Positions 31,390 to 42,645 of a stretch of 64,000 nt of DNA are shown here, one piece after another. The notes beneath the pieces were generated by a model, which saw nothing but the letters and a program-made list of their open reading frames with translations, was not told the DNA's origin and made no database searches. This DNA is from Telmatactis stephensoni (lineage: Eukaryota > Cnidaria > Anthozoa > Actiniaria > Isophelliidae): assembly GCA_029948255.1 (NCBI GenBank), contig JALIZF010001762.1, positions 1 through 64,000 of the forward strand. The letters run 5' to 3'. Within the stretch, counting starts at the first letter, position 1; each line of letters begins with the position of its first letter. The translations under genes and the position numbers were made by a program.

Positions 31390-33490
31390 CTCTTGCCGAA
31401 TAAAACATCTTGTGCATCAAATTATTTGGCTTTCGGCTCAAAAAATATCTCCAAACACAGTTTTCTAAAGCTGGGGTCTTTAAACGCAACCAAGAACACT
31501 TGAATATAGATCATATAAGAACTTTGATGCTACTAAATTTAATAATGATCTTAGAAATGCTCCATGGCATGTTGTTGAAAATGAAAATGATGTTAACGAT
31601 GCTTTACTGACTTGGAATAAGTTGTTTTCTGAGATTGCCAATAAACATGCACCAATTAAGAGACGGCGAGTGAAGGGAATACCACTTCCCTGGATGAACA
31701 GTAAAATAAGTGAGACAATGCAAGAGCGTGATTACCACCACCGTAAAGCTCTCAAGACTAACTGTGATCGACACTGGAATTCTTATAGAAAGTGCAAAAA
31801 TGTTGTTAATCGCTTGATTAAATCTGCAAAATCGAAGTATTACTGTGATTTAATTGAGGAGACTAAAGGTAACTCAAGACAAGTTTGGAAAGCAGTTAAT
31901 GAAGCTTGTTCCCGAAACTCAAAATCCCAAAGTGTGCAGTGTATCATCACCGATGGTGTTCAACATACTACACCTAAAGCTATCGCATCAGCAATGAATA
32001 ATTTTTTTGCATCTATTGGGAAAATTTTAGCTGATAAAATAACATCACTCAGTCCATGTCAGACTCTCTATCATAATACCTGTAGTTCCACGGAAAGTCA
32101 GTTCCAGTTGAAAGAATTGGACGAATCGACTGTACTTAAACATCTCCTCTCCTTGAAGCCGAACAAAGCAATTGGTTTAGACAAAATTAGTGCGAGACTA
32201 CTAAAATGTGCTGCTCATACAATGGCTCCTTCCATCACCAAGCTTCTGAATGTTTCTATTCGCTCTGGAAGATTTCCTGAATTGTGGAAATGCTCAAAGA
32301 TAACAGCCTTGTTTAAGTCAGGAGACAGGACTAATGCATCAAACTATCAGCCAATCTCAATTTTGCCTACCCTTAGCAAAATACTGGAAAAAGCTGTACA
32401 CACCCAATTATATGATTATTTGGATGTGAATAATATGCTTACAAATAAACAGTTTGGTTTCAGGCGAGGGTTTTCTACAGTATCTGCTTTGTCAGCTTTT
32501 GCGGATGAAGTGTTACTCAATATGGAACAGGGAAAACTCTGCGGAGCAGTGTTTATAGATCTCACTAAAGCGAGTGTGTTGTGGAAATGAACTGTCTGAA
32601 GAAATACCAATAACCTATGGGGTACCTCAAGGAAGCATACTAGAACAGCTTTTATTTATCATTTACATAAATGACTTGCCAAATGTGCTGAAATTTTCCT
32701 GTGCTTCATTATATGCAGATGACACAGTGGTATATTGTTATGGTTCCACCCCTCAGGATTTAAGAAAGATGCTGAACGACGACCTACTATCTGTGGCAAA
32801 GTGGTTGAATGAAAACAAACTGACATTAAATTTAGAAAAAAACTAAATGCATGCCAATAGGCAGTAATCGAAAGCTTGGTAATTTATCACTTTCAGTATC
32901 GATTTCAAATTATAGTATTGAATCTGTAAGTAATTTTAAATATTTTTCTTACATCTGACTTTACGTGGTCAGATCATGTTGAATATATAGCCAGTAAAAT
33001 TAATCAAAGGCTTAGTCTTCTTAGGCGGATAAAGTTTTTACTGTCTTTTAAATCGCGTCTTCTTTTTTACATAGCACTTATTCTCCCTCTTTTCGATTAC
33101 GCTGAGAGACAAAATACAAAATAAGGCGGCAAAAATAATATTAGATAGGCCACTTCATTCATCTGCTACTGAGGCACTTGCCACATTAAAGTGATGATGA
33201 TGATGATGATCATTTATATAGCACCTATCCAAAATCTGCTCTAGGCTAGAATATTCAAAGTTTTAAACGTAAGCTTTTCAATTACCTTATGCAATAGATT
33301 TTTTGAAGAAATGAAATTAATGTATTGTTTTTAGCTTTTAGATTTTAGTTGTATATAGAAATTTTATGGCATTTTATTATATTTTAAGGATTTTCTTTTC
33401 TAATGTACTTTTTGTTTGAGGTCCTTTTGGAAAATCATATTTATACGAAAAAGTTTTCCTCAATAAAGATTTTTATTATTATTATTAAAC
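31390..33490 (+). mobile_element. 5'-truncated LINE (jockey/CR1-like), internally deleted
   Basis: Begins within about 100 bp of the Polinton end; the endonuclease part is absent. Carries reverse-transcriptase sequence, then decayed 3' coding, AATAAA near 33465, and a terminal (ATT)n run ending near 33487, typical of non-LTR elements. A TGA microsatellite lies at ~33192-33210. The 5' boundary is approximate. Confidence 0.8.
31622..32846 (+). pseudogene. Reverse transcriptase fragment
   Basis: Two frames. 31622-32590 holds the N-terminal RT motifs (KPNKAIGLDKISARLLK, NYQPISILPTLSKILEK, QFGFRRGFST, VFIDLTKA). 32574-32846 holds GVPQGSILEQLLFIIYINDLP and the catalytic LYADDTVVY. About 40 residues after LTKA, including the usual FDTV, are missing at the junction, so an internal deletion removed part of the palm. 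Further decayed matches extend to ~33180. Confidence 0.85.
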
Positions 33491-34008
33491 CATATTTTTG
33501 AATAAAATCGATTGAACGAGAAATAAAATTTTAATTCAAATTTTGGGCACCTATGCCATGAGGTGAAAAAAAAAGATTTGTCTATTACAAATCGAAAACC
33601 TTCAAATCTTTAGACACGGTAAGTTCATTTAAATCTCTACATAAGCAAAATGAAAACTGAAGTACTATATAAAATGTAACAGAACCATTGAGAAATATAT
33701 ATTACGATCAACTTACCTTCGCACCTCTAATTACTAAATGCACATTATAAACGCCTACGACCCAAAGCCATTGATCTACAGTAAAATATCGCCCCATGTT
33801 TCCGCGCTTAAGTTTCCTATTTCATTCCGAACGGCTTCGTCAATAGCTGCTATTACAGTTGCGGACGTCATTTCTTCGGTACAGCGGTATCCGCGACAAA
33901 AATACACGGAAATGAGCCTATCGGGCGAACTTCCTTGGGGCGATGCAACATTTTGCTTGAACTTCGCTTTTATTGTGCTTTTAAAGAAATATTTTAGACT
34001 TCTTTATT
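33490..34008. other. Spacer before the THAP gene; copy 2 of direct repeat at 33620-33753
   Basis: Contains the second copy of the ~135-bp repeat also at 10611-10745. A 39-codon minus-strand open stretch (about 33780-33900, with EEMTSATVIAAIDEAVRNEI) looks coding-like but is unassigned. The left end of the ISL2EU-like transposon should lie here, but I could not place it. Confidence 0.45.
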
Positions 34009-34867
34009 ATGATGAGACACTGCATAGCTTATGGTTGTGCCAACAGTAGCAATAAACCAGAATGTGTTGGATTATCTTGGCTTATCTTCTCTGCCCATGA
34101 AGAACAAAACACTACTTCGAACGTGGTTGATAAAAATCAAGCGAGAGAACACTCCTGTTACCAAGAATTCATATCTATGCAGTGCTCATTTTTCTACAGA
34201 ATGTTTCCGTAAACCTATTGGTGGCAACGGAGTATATTTAAAACCTGGATCTATCCCAACAATTTTCAGCTTTAATCACAACAAACCATCGAGGAAGGCA
34301 CCTCTCGACAGACCACAGTTTACATGTAAACAAACTGCACCATGTACCCATACAGACCTCGAGGAAAGTGACACAGAAAGACTTAATGATATTGAATGTG
34401 ATACTCATTTATTACCACTTGAAAATGCAGACGAAGTCGATTCTTGTAAGGAAACGGTTAACGAAGAATCACAGCAACTGGAAGACGGACAGTCTGCACT
34501 GATTACACAGCTCCAAGAGTCGCTCCAAGAAATGGAGAACAAGCTAACATGTACAAAAGATTTGCTTGAACGCCGCATTAATGAACTTGAACTTCAGCTC
34601 AAAGAAGAAAGAGAATTCAGAATGAATTTGGAACACAAGCTCTCAGAAAGCATTTTTAACATCGATAATATCAAGAAGAATGACAAACTTTTTAAGTTTT
34701 ATACAGGCTTTGCAAATTATGAGGTTTTCAGCATGGTGCTCAACTTCCTTGGGAGAGAGGCAGCTTCAAAATTAGACTATGGTAACAAAGAATTACAGGG
34801 ATTGAACTCAAAAGAAAAACCAGGGCCCAAACGGGTTCTTTCAGTTGAAGACGAATTCTTTCTCACA

Positions 34868-35335
34868 GCAAAAACGCTCGCGTTTTCCTGAATTTTCCCG
34901 ATTTGGAAAACTATCGGAAAATTCGGAATTTTCCTGAATTATCCTGCGTTTTCCTAAACAGGAAATTATCTTGTAATTTTCCTGGGATTTTCCTGCATTA
35001 TCCTGTAAAGTATCAAGCTTGCATTTTCCCGAATTTTCCCGATGCAGGAAAACTAGAATTATCCTGTAATTATCCTGAATTATCTGTTTAGGAAAATCAA
35101 CGTTATCTGGTAGTTTTCCCATTCTCCGATAATTACCGTAAAACGCTAGTTTGCCAAAATTATCCTGAATTGGAAAACTAGAGGTAAATGTGGAATTTTC
35201 CCGAGTTTTCCCCGATGCAGGAAAACTAGAATTATCCTGTAATTATCCTGAATTATCTGTTTAGGAAATTCAACGTTATCTGGTAGTTTTCCCATTCTCC
35301 GATAATTACCGTAAAACGCTAATTTTTCAACGGTT
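34868..35335. repeat. Left subterminal array of the 13.7-kb insertion
   Basis: Dense repeats of TTTTCC(T/C)GAATT, GAATTATCCTG and GGAAAACTAGA on both strands. A ~110-bp block occurs twice (about 35037-35145 and 35214-35322, GATGCAGGAAAACTAGAATT...). A third similar patch at 36610-36790 suggests that 35340-36610 was inserted into the array. Confidence 0.8.
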
Positions 35336-37591
35336 TTTAAATTTTTAAATTTTTAAAGTTTCAAATTTTAGACGAATACAATATTCAAATGTCGTATATA
35401 TATAACACATTGCTACAGAATTTAGTGTGAAAAGTGCATTGTTAATACAGTTCTAAGCTGACCATGTCGACGAATATTATTCGAGACTGATGGAACTGTA
35501 AAATGGTATTCTACACTCACATTCCAAAGGAATGATCAAAGGTCAGCGCTGGTTTCTGGACTTTCGCCTCCATCTTCAAACAGACTCCAAAAATAACAGG
35601 ATTAGTAAAAACCTATGAAATATACTTCAATCAATATATTAATATTTTCACTATTTACAACAGCGAAATGTAATTTTGTTACGTTGTCCAAAAAGGATGA
35701 GCTGAGCGGCTCGCGCTTCACGCTCGCAAGTAATATTCCATCAGGGGCGTATCCAGAATATTTCAAAGGGGGGGTCACACTTTCCATTTTCCACCAAAGG
35801 GGGGTCACACTTCCAATTTCTCAATCTTTCTCCAGTCAGATTCTTTTATTTCTATCATCTTTTTGTTTTCAAAGGGGGGTCACGGGCACCCTCGGACCCC
35901 CCCTTGGATACGCCCCTGTCCATGTCAACTACATGGTTGAAAAGTGGTACTTTTTTTTCGGGAAATCTAAAGATGGTACCTACATTGCTATGAAAATACA
36001 ACCGAGCTCTTCACGACTAACTACATCACGTTTCATTCCCCCAAAAGAGTTGAAATAATTCACTTTTGTAAAAAATGGCCATTTTTTTTTGCCAAGTGGC
36101 TCGCACTTTGTGCTCAATGTAGCTATATGTAACACTGGCCCAAGAGAAACATCCAAAAACTTAGAAACGGTGGTTAAGAACTCCTTTTCTACCGAAATTC
36201 GTGCCGAGCGGCTCGCACTTCGCTATAGCTAAATATTGTATTACACTGAGATCAGGTTATGAGTACGATTTGAACCTCAAAAACATGAAAGTTTGACTAC
36301 CATCGAAACGAAGGCTGCGTATTAACATTATCATTAACAGCCACATTTCTGGTGGAGGGGGGATCGTCAAAAGTACATCAAAATGCTGTAGTGAATTACA
36401 GGGGATCAGATGAATTTCACTGAGTCGCAACAAAAATCCTCCACACCCCCCAGGCTCACGATCAAGTGGAGTCAAGTGCACGCTAGGACCCTACGGATAC
36501 GCCCATAAATAAAGCATCACATGGTGCAAATTTACTTTTGTCTTTCGTTCACTATAATGTGACTTGAAATCCCGAGAACCCCCCCAATAATTTAGACCTC
36601 GCTACGGCCCTGTAGTTTGCAAAGATTATCCTAAATTGGAAAACTAGAGGTAAATGTGAAATTTTCCCGAGTTAGTTTTCCCGATGTGCAGGAAAACCAA
36701 ATTTTCTCGGACTGTCTGTTTAGGATCGAATGTTATCGAGTTTTATCACATTAAAATAGTGTAATTTTCCCGAATGTTATTCCCGAATTCTATTTATCTG
36801 GTGAGGGCAATCAATGTCATTGATTCGTATGCACTAGCTACATAAATTTTAATTTTGGCGCAAAACTTTCCCCTTTTGCTGTGATCGGCGCTTTATCTTC
36901 AAAGAGATTGTTTTCACTGATTTAAGTAAACGTAGACAGCAGAAGACCAACTTCTACAAATAGAAAAAAGGTCGATATGAAGCTCCAACTGAACCTCCAT
37001 GTAATGAATATTTCTTATGCGAACGTTAGTTTAAACAGGGGTACAAAAGATATTTTGGCGCGAATGTACAAAATTAACAGTTTTGACTGACCAAAATTGC
37101 ATCGTCTAAGCATATTTAAAAAATAAATAAAAAGGACAAAAGACAAAAGGTATCCTTAAGCTTTTTGACATGTTGACTTGGGTCATCTTGTCGCAGGAAA
37201 TAATCGCAGTTATATCACTGAGCTAAACCCTAGTTGATATTTCAAATCGCGCAAAAATTCATGTTTTTGAAAATCATGATGCCGTACGTCGCTACTATTA
37301 ATTACTGATAGCTCCCATAATAACAATTTGAGCGTCATAGGAAACTGTTATCTTTACCTAGACTTTGTATAAAATTATTTTTTGAAATTATATTTTCGGC
37401 CACGATGCATTTTGTGATCAAACAGCAAAGGTGCGCTTCAAACAAAACCCAGTTGAGCCACCTTAAGGTCTACACATAAACGCGTTTACAATATAATGCG
37501 CGCACTGATTGGCTAGTTACCATGTTTATATCAGAGGACAGAGACATGGCTCGCTCAAAAAACGTCGAAAATATTTTTTAAAAGCTACGTC
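35336..37591. other. Non-coding repeats inside the 13.7-kb insertion
   Basis: Contains GAGCGGCTCGCGCTTCACGC-like repeats near 35700 and 36200, AAGGGGGGTCACAC tandem copies near 35767-35890, and array motif at 36610-36790. No supported gene. Confidence 0.5.
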
Positions 37592-37776
37592 CCGTGTTCC
37601 TAAACTTGCTTTTCTCTTGCTCTACATGCTCCATCGTGTTTATACCTGTTACAAAAAACGTAGACGGTCTGAAATCTGAATCTGAATCTGGATCTGAATC
37701 TGAGACCGAGTAGGATTGTGGGTAAAAGCTCGCACAAATTATCGAATTATAATTCGCAATAGTGAATGAGACGATT

Positions 37777-39729
37777 ATGCCTCGTCCGTTGAGTGAGGAC
37801 CTACGCTTGCGAATTATTTGGCAGCGAATATTGTTAGGCCAAACAGTAAAAGAAGTTAGCCAGTCCCTTGGCATATCAGAAAGTTCTGTTGAGCGAATTT
37901 CAGGAACATATTTGGATACATCAGATGTAAAACCGTTACAGATAGGTCGCCCAATAGACTCCGTCAGTTTCAGTGACGATGAGCAGCTCGTTATGATGGA
38001 GGCAATTTTGAAAAACCCTGACCAAGAGTTATCAGAGATTGCAAGAGAAATAAGCCAGGTACACGGTAACCTGTATGCATATTCTACAATACACTCTTAC
38101 TTGACAAGGAATGGTGTTACGAGAAAAAAGGTGAGAATTTCTGAATTCCCATGCTTGTTGTTGTTTTATGTAATTAATCACCATTCACATACAAAAAAAT
38201 ATTCCAACTTGCTTTGCTTTTATTTTCTTAAACTAGCTGAAGATTATAGCTTCACAACAAAGCGAGCTCCTAAGAATGCAGTTTATAACCAACGTAGTGC
38301 AGTTAGAGCCTGAAATGTTTGTCTTTCTTGATGAAAGTGGATTCGTAAGTGTGACTGTTTTACATTGCTCGAAATTCCCGCAAGCTATAAAATGACAAAA
38401 CAAGTTGGCTTGTTTTTGTTTATTTGTTTGAAGGAGAAATGTCTACTTCTTCAAACTTTGTACGGTCCTTCCTTGTAATATAGACATCTTAAATATGCAA
38501 TATCACCATTCTCGCGCGTTTTCGTGCTACACCACCTCAAAATATGACAAATAACAGTGTTGATGTTAGCTATGGCCGTAATCGGAAGTCGAGTAAAAAT
38601 AACGCTTTTTCATGCAAATATTACGTATTTTGAAAAAGCTGCACCAGGTAGTCTTAAATACAGTTGGCAAGCTAAGACGTTAATCAGGTTAAAGCAATAT
38701 TGTACCAATGCCTGTAACTGTATTATTGAACTACCTGTGCTCCCGGAAAGTTGTTCTGAAATCGGCCTTTCGGCTATATTTTGATAAATATATGCGTTCC
38801 AGATGTTGTTTTTTTCATATTTCGCATGTAGATACTCTATGGTCTTCTAAGTTAATACGTGCAATAAAAAGTGGGGGTCACCATTCTCGTTTACGAGATA
38901 TTTTGTAAAACATCCTTTTAACGGGGCTAAAAACGACGCTTTTCGGTGCCGCGCTTATTTGAGGGCGGCGTATCTTTAAACAGTCTACTTTTACAGGACC
39001 GAAGGATATCAAGAACGCATGGTTATACTTTAAGGGGTTACCGTGCCGAGGTACAAAGAGTACGATGTAATTGGTCCCCAAGGATAACCGCTATTCCTAT
39101 AGTTTGGACTGGAGGGTTTCTAGATCTTGCGTTGTATCGTGGAACCACTAACCGTGAGCGATTTCTACATTTCGTACAGAACTATCTTGGTCCTTGTCTG
39201 CTACCTTTTAACGGCATAATTCTGTGGTTATTATGGGTGAGTCATACTATAGAGCGATAACACTTAAACCGTGAAATAACTTAGTAACTAAATAGAGGCA
39301 AATAGTAGCAAAACCCTTTGTTTTCTATTGTTTCATTAGTACTATTTGTACTTTTTAGTTAGTACTTGTTTCACGGTTTTAGTGTTATCACTCTACATAA
39401 CGAACATTTCACTGATGGTTAGCGGAGTAATGAATAAATAGTCAAATCAAATACGTACTCTCCTTTATTTAGATAATGCAGCGATACACCATTGTCGAGA
39501 AGTGATGGATGCGATCAATGCAACTGGAGCTGTAGTACTTTTCCTTCCTCCGTTCAGCCCTGATGTCATGCCATGTGAAGGGATTTTTTCTAAAGCAAAG
39601 GCTTGGTTGAGGAAAAATGATGTAGTCTGGCAAACATGTCACGACCCAGAAGCAATGCTTTTGGATACCTTTATGCAAATATCGTATCACGATATCTTAC
39701 AGTTTCTGCGCCATTGCGAGTATGTTTGA
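37777..39729 (+). pseudogene. IS630/Tc1-type transposase, four exons, one frameshift
   Basis: Exons 37777-38130, 38237-38344, 38997-39236 and 39473-39729 have proper GT...AG borders and phases. Exon 1 encodes a helix-turn-helix region (RIIWQRILLGQTVKEVSQSL). Catalytic residues follow the DDE_3 order: Asp in FVFLDESGF (exon 2), Asp in the DNAAIHH segment spanning exons 3-4, and acidic residue in FSPDVMPCEGIFSKAK (exon 4). One base is missing near 39215 (exon 3), which breaks the frame just before the second Asp. It would otherwise cut and paste DNA. About 320 residues in all. Confidence 0.8.
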
Positions 39730-39893
39730 GTGGGCATGATATAATACAATAATTTTGGATGGGGGCTGTTGAGGTCATCCCTTGTGGGCTACCGTACAAT
39801 GAACAATAGAAAATATAATAGCTATCCTTAACGGTCATGATGTTGAATAATGAGTTGAACAGAAACGTCATCCATGATAACTATCTATTAAAT

Positions 39894-42285
39894 TTACTTC
39901 AGATTTTTTAGTTGCTGCAAGAGTTTGTCTCTTTCAGACTCAAACTCTTCTCTGGACATTACACCACATTCTTGTAAATCTTTCATCGTCTTCAACTGAT
40001 GTAAAATCTTTTCTCGTATGCTAAGCTAGAAAAAAACGTTCACTATTACTCTCAACGAAGTTTCATTGCGAAAATCCTTGTAACACGACCTGCAATGCAA
40101 AAGTTTCATCAACCAATCAAGTGAAAGGGTTGGAGTTTAGGTAAATTAAGGCCGATTTTATCAGAAAACCTCAAATCACAAATCCAACTCGGGAAGTTTG
40201 TTATTGTTGGTCGCTATACAAGGGTTTTCACACTGGTATAAGTAATAGAGTTGGACGGGAGGCGCTGTGCTGTGACCATAAATAGTAACCAACAATTTGA
40301 AAACATTCAAACTCTTCACGATCGATAAAGGTGCGGTAATACAAACAGCAAAATCGTGTAACTTGTCGTGCAACATTGTTGCATTGCAAGTTGTAAAGCG
40401 ATGTTGCTCCAATTGGAATCGTCTCGCGCGCAACTCATCACGCAATTGTAACAAAAATCGATGTTGTAGGTTGCAAAACTTTGTTGCACAAAGTAGAAAG
40501 TGGCCACTTTCTAGAATTTATAAATTACTACTCAGAATACATTTCTTTGTTCCGGAATAATAGATTTCTCATTAATAAGCTTCTTCCCTCTATTGGAGTT
40601 ATGGTCTCTTTTGCCATAGTAGAAAGCAACTTTTTCATCAAGGTAGGGTTATAACTGATCGCACATGTAAAAATTGAAACCCTGGTCAGGTGCGGGATGA
40701 TCTTCGACGTTCATGTAAATGATTTAGAGAGTTTTTGTCATGAAAAACCGTATTACTTAGATAAGAATACTGAACTACTAGAGAACTACAATCCTGGATT
40801 GTTACAAATAAAATGAAATGAATTATGAAAAAATCTATTCTTACCGCCTTATCAACTTCTGATAAAGCGCTTGCATTTGCGGGGAAAGTGTTTGAAGTAA
40901 CTGGACTTGTTGCTGAGGTAATTGAACTGGTGGAACACGTGGAAGTGCTGTTGGAGGTAACTGAATTGGTGCGCCCCTTAAAAAATGGTCTGTTTGGTGG
41001 TACATCCTCATCTTGGTGTATTCCTTGTGCCTATAAAAAAAGAAAAAATAAATAAATAAACAAAACAATACGCCTTGTCTTCACATACTCTACTTTCAAA
41101 CCGAAAACACACAGCACAAAAGACGACTACGAGTACGAAATTTGACTGTGCACGCTTCGGCTAAAGCTCAATGCGCTATCTTGGTTGCAAACCCTATGTC
41201 TTTCGTGCCATCAGTATTGAACATCAGTATTGAACAATTTTGTGTTATTCTGGGCAAAATAGAGCAAAAAATGGTATTGAAAGCCGCAGTAACATCGTGC
41301 TAACTTTGTTTTCGTCCTGTGGATGACGAATTTTTGCACCAAAGTCGTTGTCATCCCGTTGGAATGTCACAGATGTCATGGCTGACTAGTGTTTTCATCA
41401 CGCGCAAAAAAATTATAATATAGTTTTTGCTCAGAGGATTGTAGCAGCCGCATAATTTTTGTTCAGGATAGCTTGAGCACCTATCAGTCTCTGAAAAAGT
41501 AAAATTTATCTTGAACTAACAGGGGAAACGTCTTATTCAAATTCCGTACTCGTATTGGTACTCGTACTTTGTGCTTAAGGTCCCTAATGAGTAAAAATGT
41601 AAACATTGACGGTCGCTCCATGAACTTTTGATAGTGTAGCGTAAATAAAAAATGGGTATAAACAATGTTATTTTGAAAAGCCCTCTGTAGAAGACAACAG
41701 AAAAAAAAAATGCGGCTAACAGTGTCAATCAATTTATCTTACCACCATTTGTGCCCAGCACTTTAACTTGAAATCGCTGTAGTTCGCGGAGCTGTGTTTC
41801 CCTTTAAGTCTTCTGTGAATATCCTCCCATGTTTCCTTATCTAAAAAGGGTAAAACAATCAGTGTTACTGTAAATTTGACATTTACACAGATGACAACTA
41901 TGCATGCCTTACCTTTGGTGTCAACGTGTTTTATTTTCGCACTTGGCTCAGAAGAAGAAGAGTCACTCTTGGGTAGCCGGTGCTTTCGGTCGAAATTAGA
42001 ATGTGGGTCAGCCCAAAAGGTTATCCACCCTTTCTGCTCTTTTTCGTAAGCCTCTGCAAGCTGTTGTCGAGTCTGTATGTGGTACTTTGCACCACGAGCT
42101 CCGAAGTACCCAATTTTCAGGCTTCGGTCTTTCGCCGGCTTTAATTCTTCTTTGCATTTTTCTAATAAAAAATCTTTTACATCTGATACTTCGTCATAAA
42201 TCGGAAAGTTTCTTACGGGGTAAAGGTCACCCTGTTTTTTGTTTTCTTTGCTTAAAACTTTTAAGTTTAAATTAACAGTCGCCAT
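39894..42285 (-). CDS. Four-exon partner protein, 262 residues
   Basis: Exons 42285-41913, 41840-41743, 41030-40845 and 40025-39894 join in consistent phases to 263 codons with no lesion. The first part (VNLNLKVLSKENKKQGDLYP, GWITFWADPHS) may be a folded domain. The second ends KCWAQMV, the third is Ser/Thr-rich and disordered, and the last is a coiled coil (MSREEFESERDKLLQQLKNL). The second intron-like gap at 41841-41912 is in frame and could be mistaken for coding. I recall similar accessory proteins in animal transposons but cannot name the family. Confidence 0.7.
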
Positions 42286-42439
42286 ATTTTTTTAAAAACC
42301 GCGAATGCGCCGAAGATTGATTATGCATATTTTATGATAATTACCAAGTCATTCCCACAATTCTGTTAGGTCTCAGATTCAGATTCAGATTCAGATTTCA
42401 GACCGTCTACGTTTTTCGTAACAGGTATATATTACAGTA

Positions 42440-42508
42440 CAGAGACATGCGCGCGCGTTTTATATTCCTTAATTTAGGAATATAAAACGCGCGTGCATGT
42501 CTCTGTGC
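42440..42508. repeat. ~68-bp palindrome
   Basis: AGAGACATGCGCGCGCGTTT and its near reverse complement meet around TTCCTTAATTTAGGAA. It lies in the right repeat of the IS630-like element. Related GAGACA...GCGCG sequences occur at 61480-61500. Confidence 0.85.
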
Positions 42509-42645
42509 AGGCGATAGGCAATAGGTCATTCCGCTATTCACAGTTTGTGTTTTCTATTCAAGCAATATAAAATGCGCACACATCTCTGTACTGTCATAAA
42601 CACGATGGAAAATGTAGAACAAGAGAAACGTTTAGGAACATTAGG

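Larger units (their letters stand above)
37592..42645. mobile_element. IS630/mariner-like element with two convergent genes
   Basis: Inverted repeats at about 37592-37727 and 42357-42645 share CGTAGACGGTCTGAAATCTG, repeated (ATTCAG)-type units and TTCCTAAAC...CTCTTG. The right arm is lengthened by an insertion at about 42425-42600. A second repeat motif (TTTATATCAGAGGACAGAG) lies just outside at 37526. Two multi-exon genes converge inside, 165 bp apart. Ends and target duplication are not resolved. Confidence 0.65.

Noticed and set aside
34841..35122. 93-residue minus frame and similar frames in 48070-48408
   Set aside because: They are translations of the GGAAAA/GGATAAT repeat arrays.
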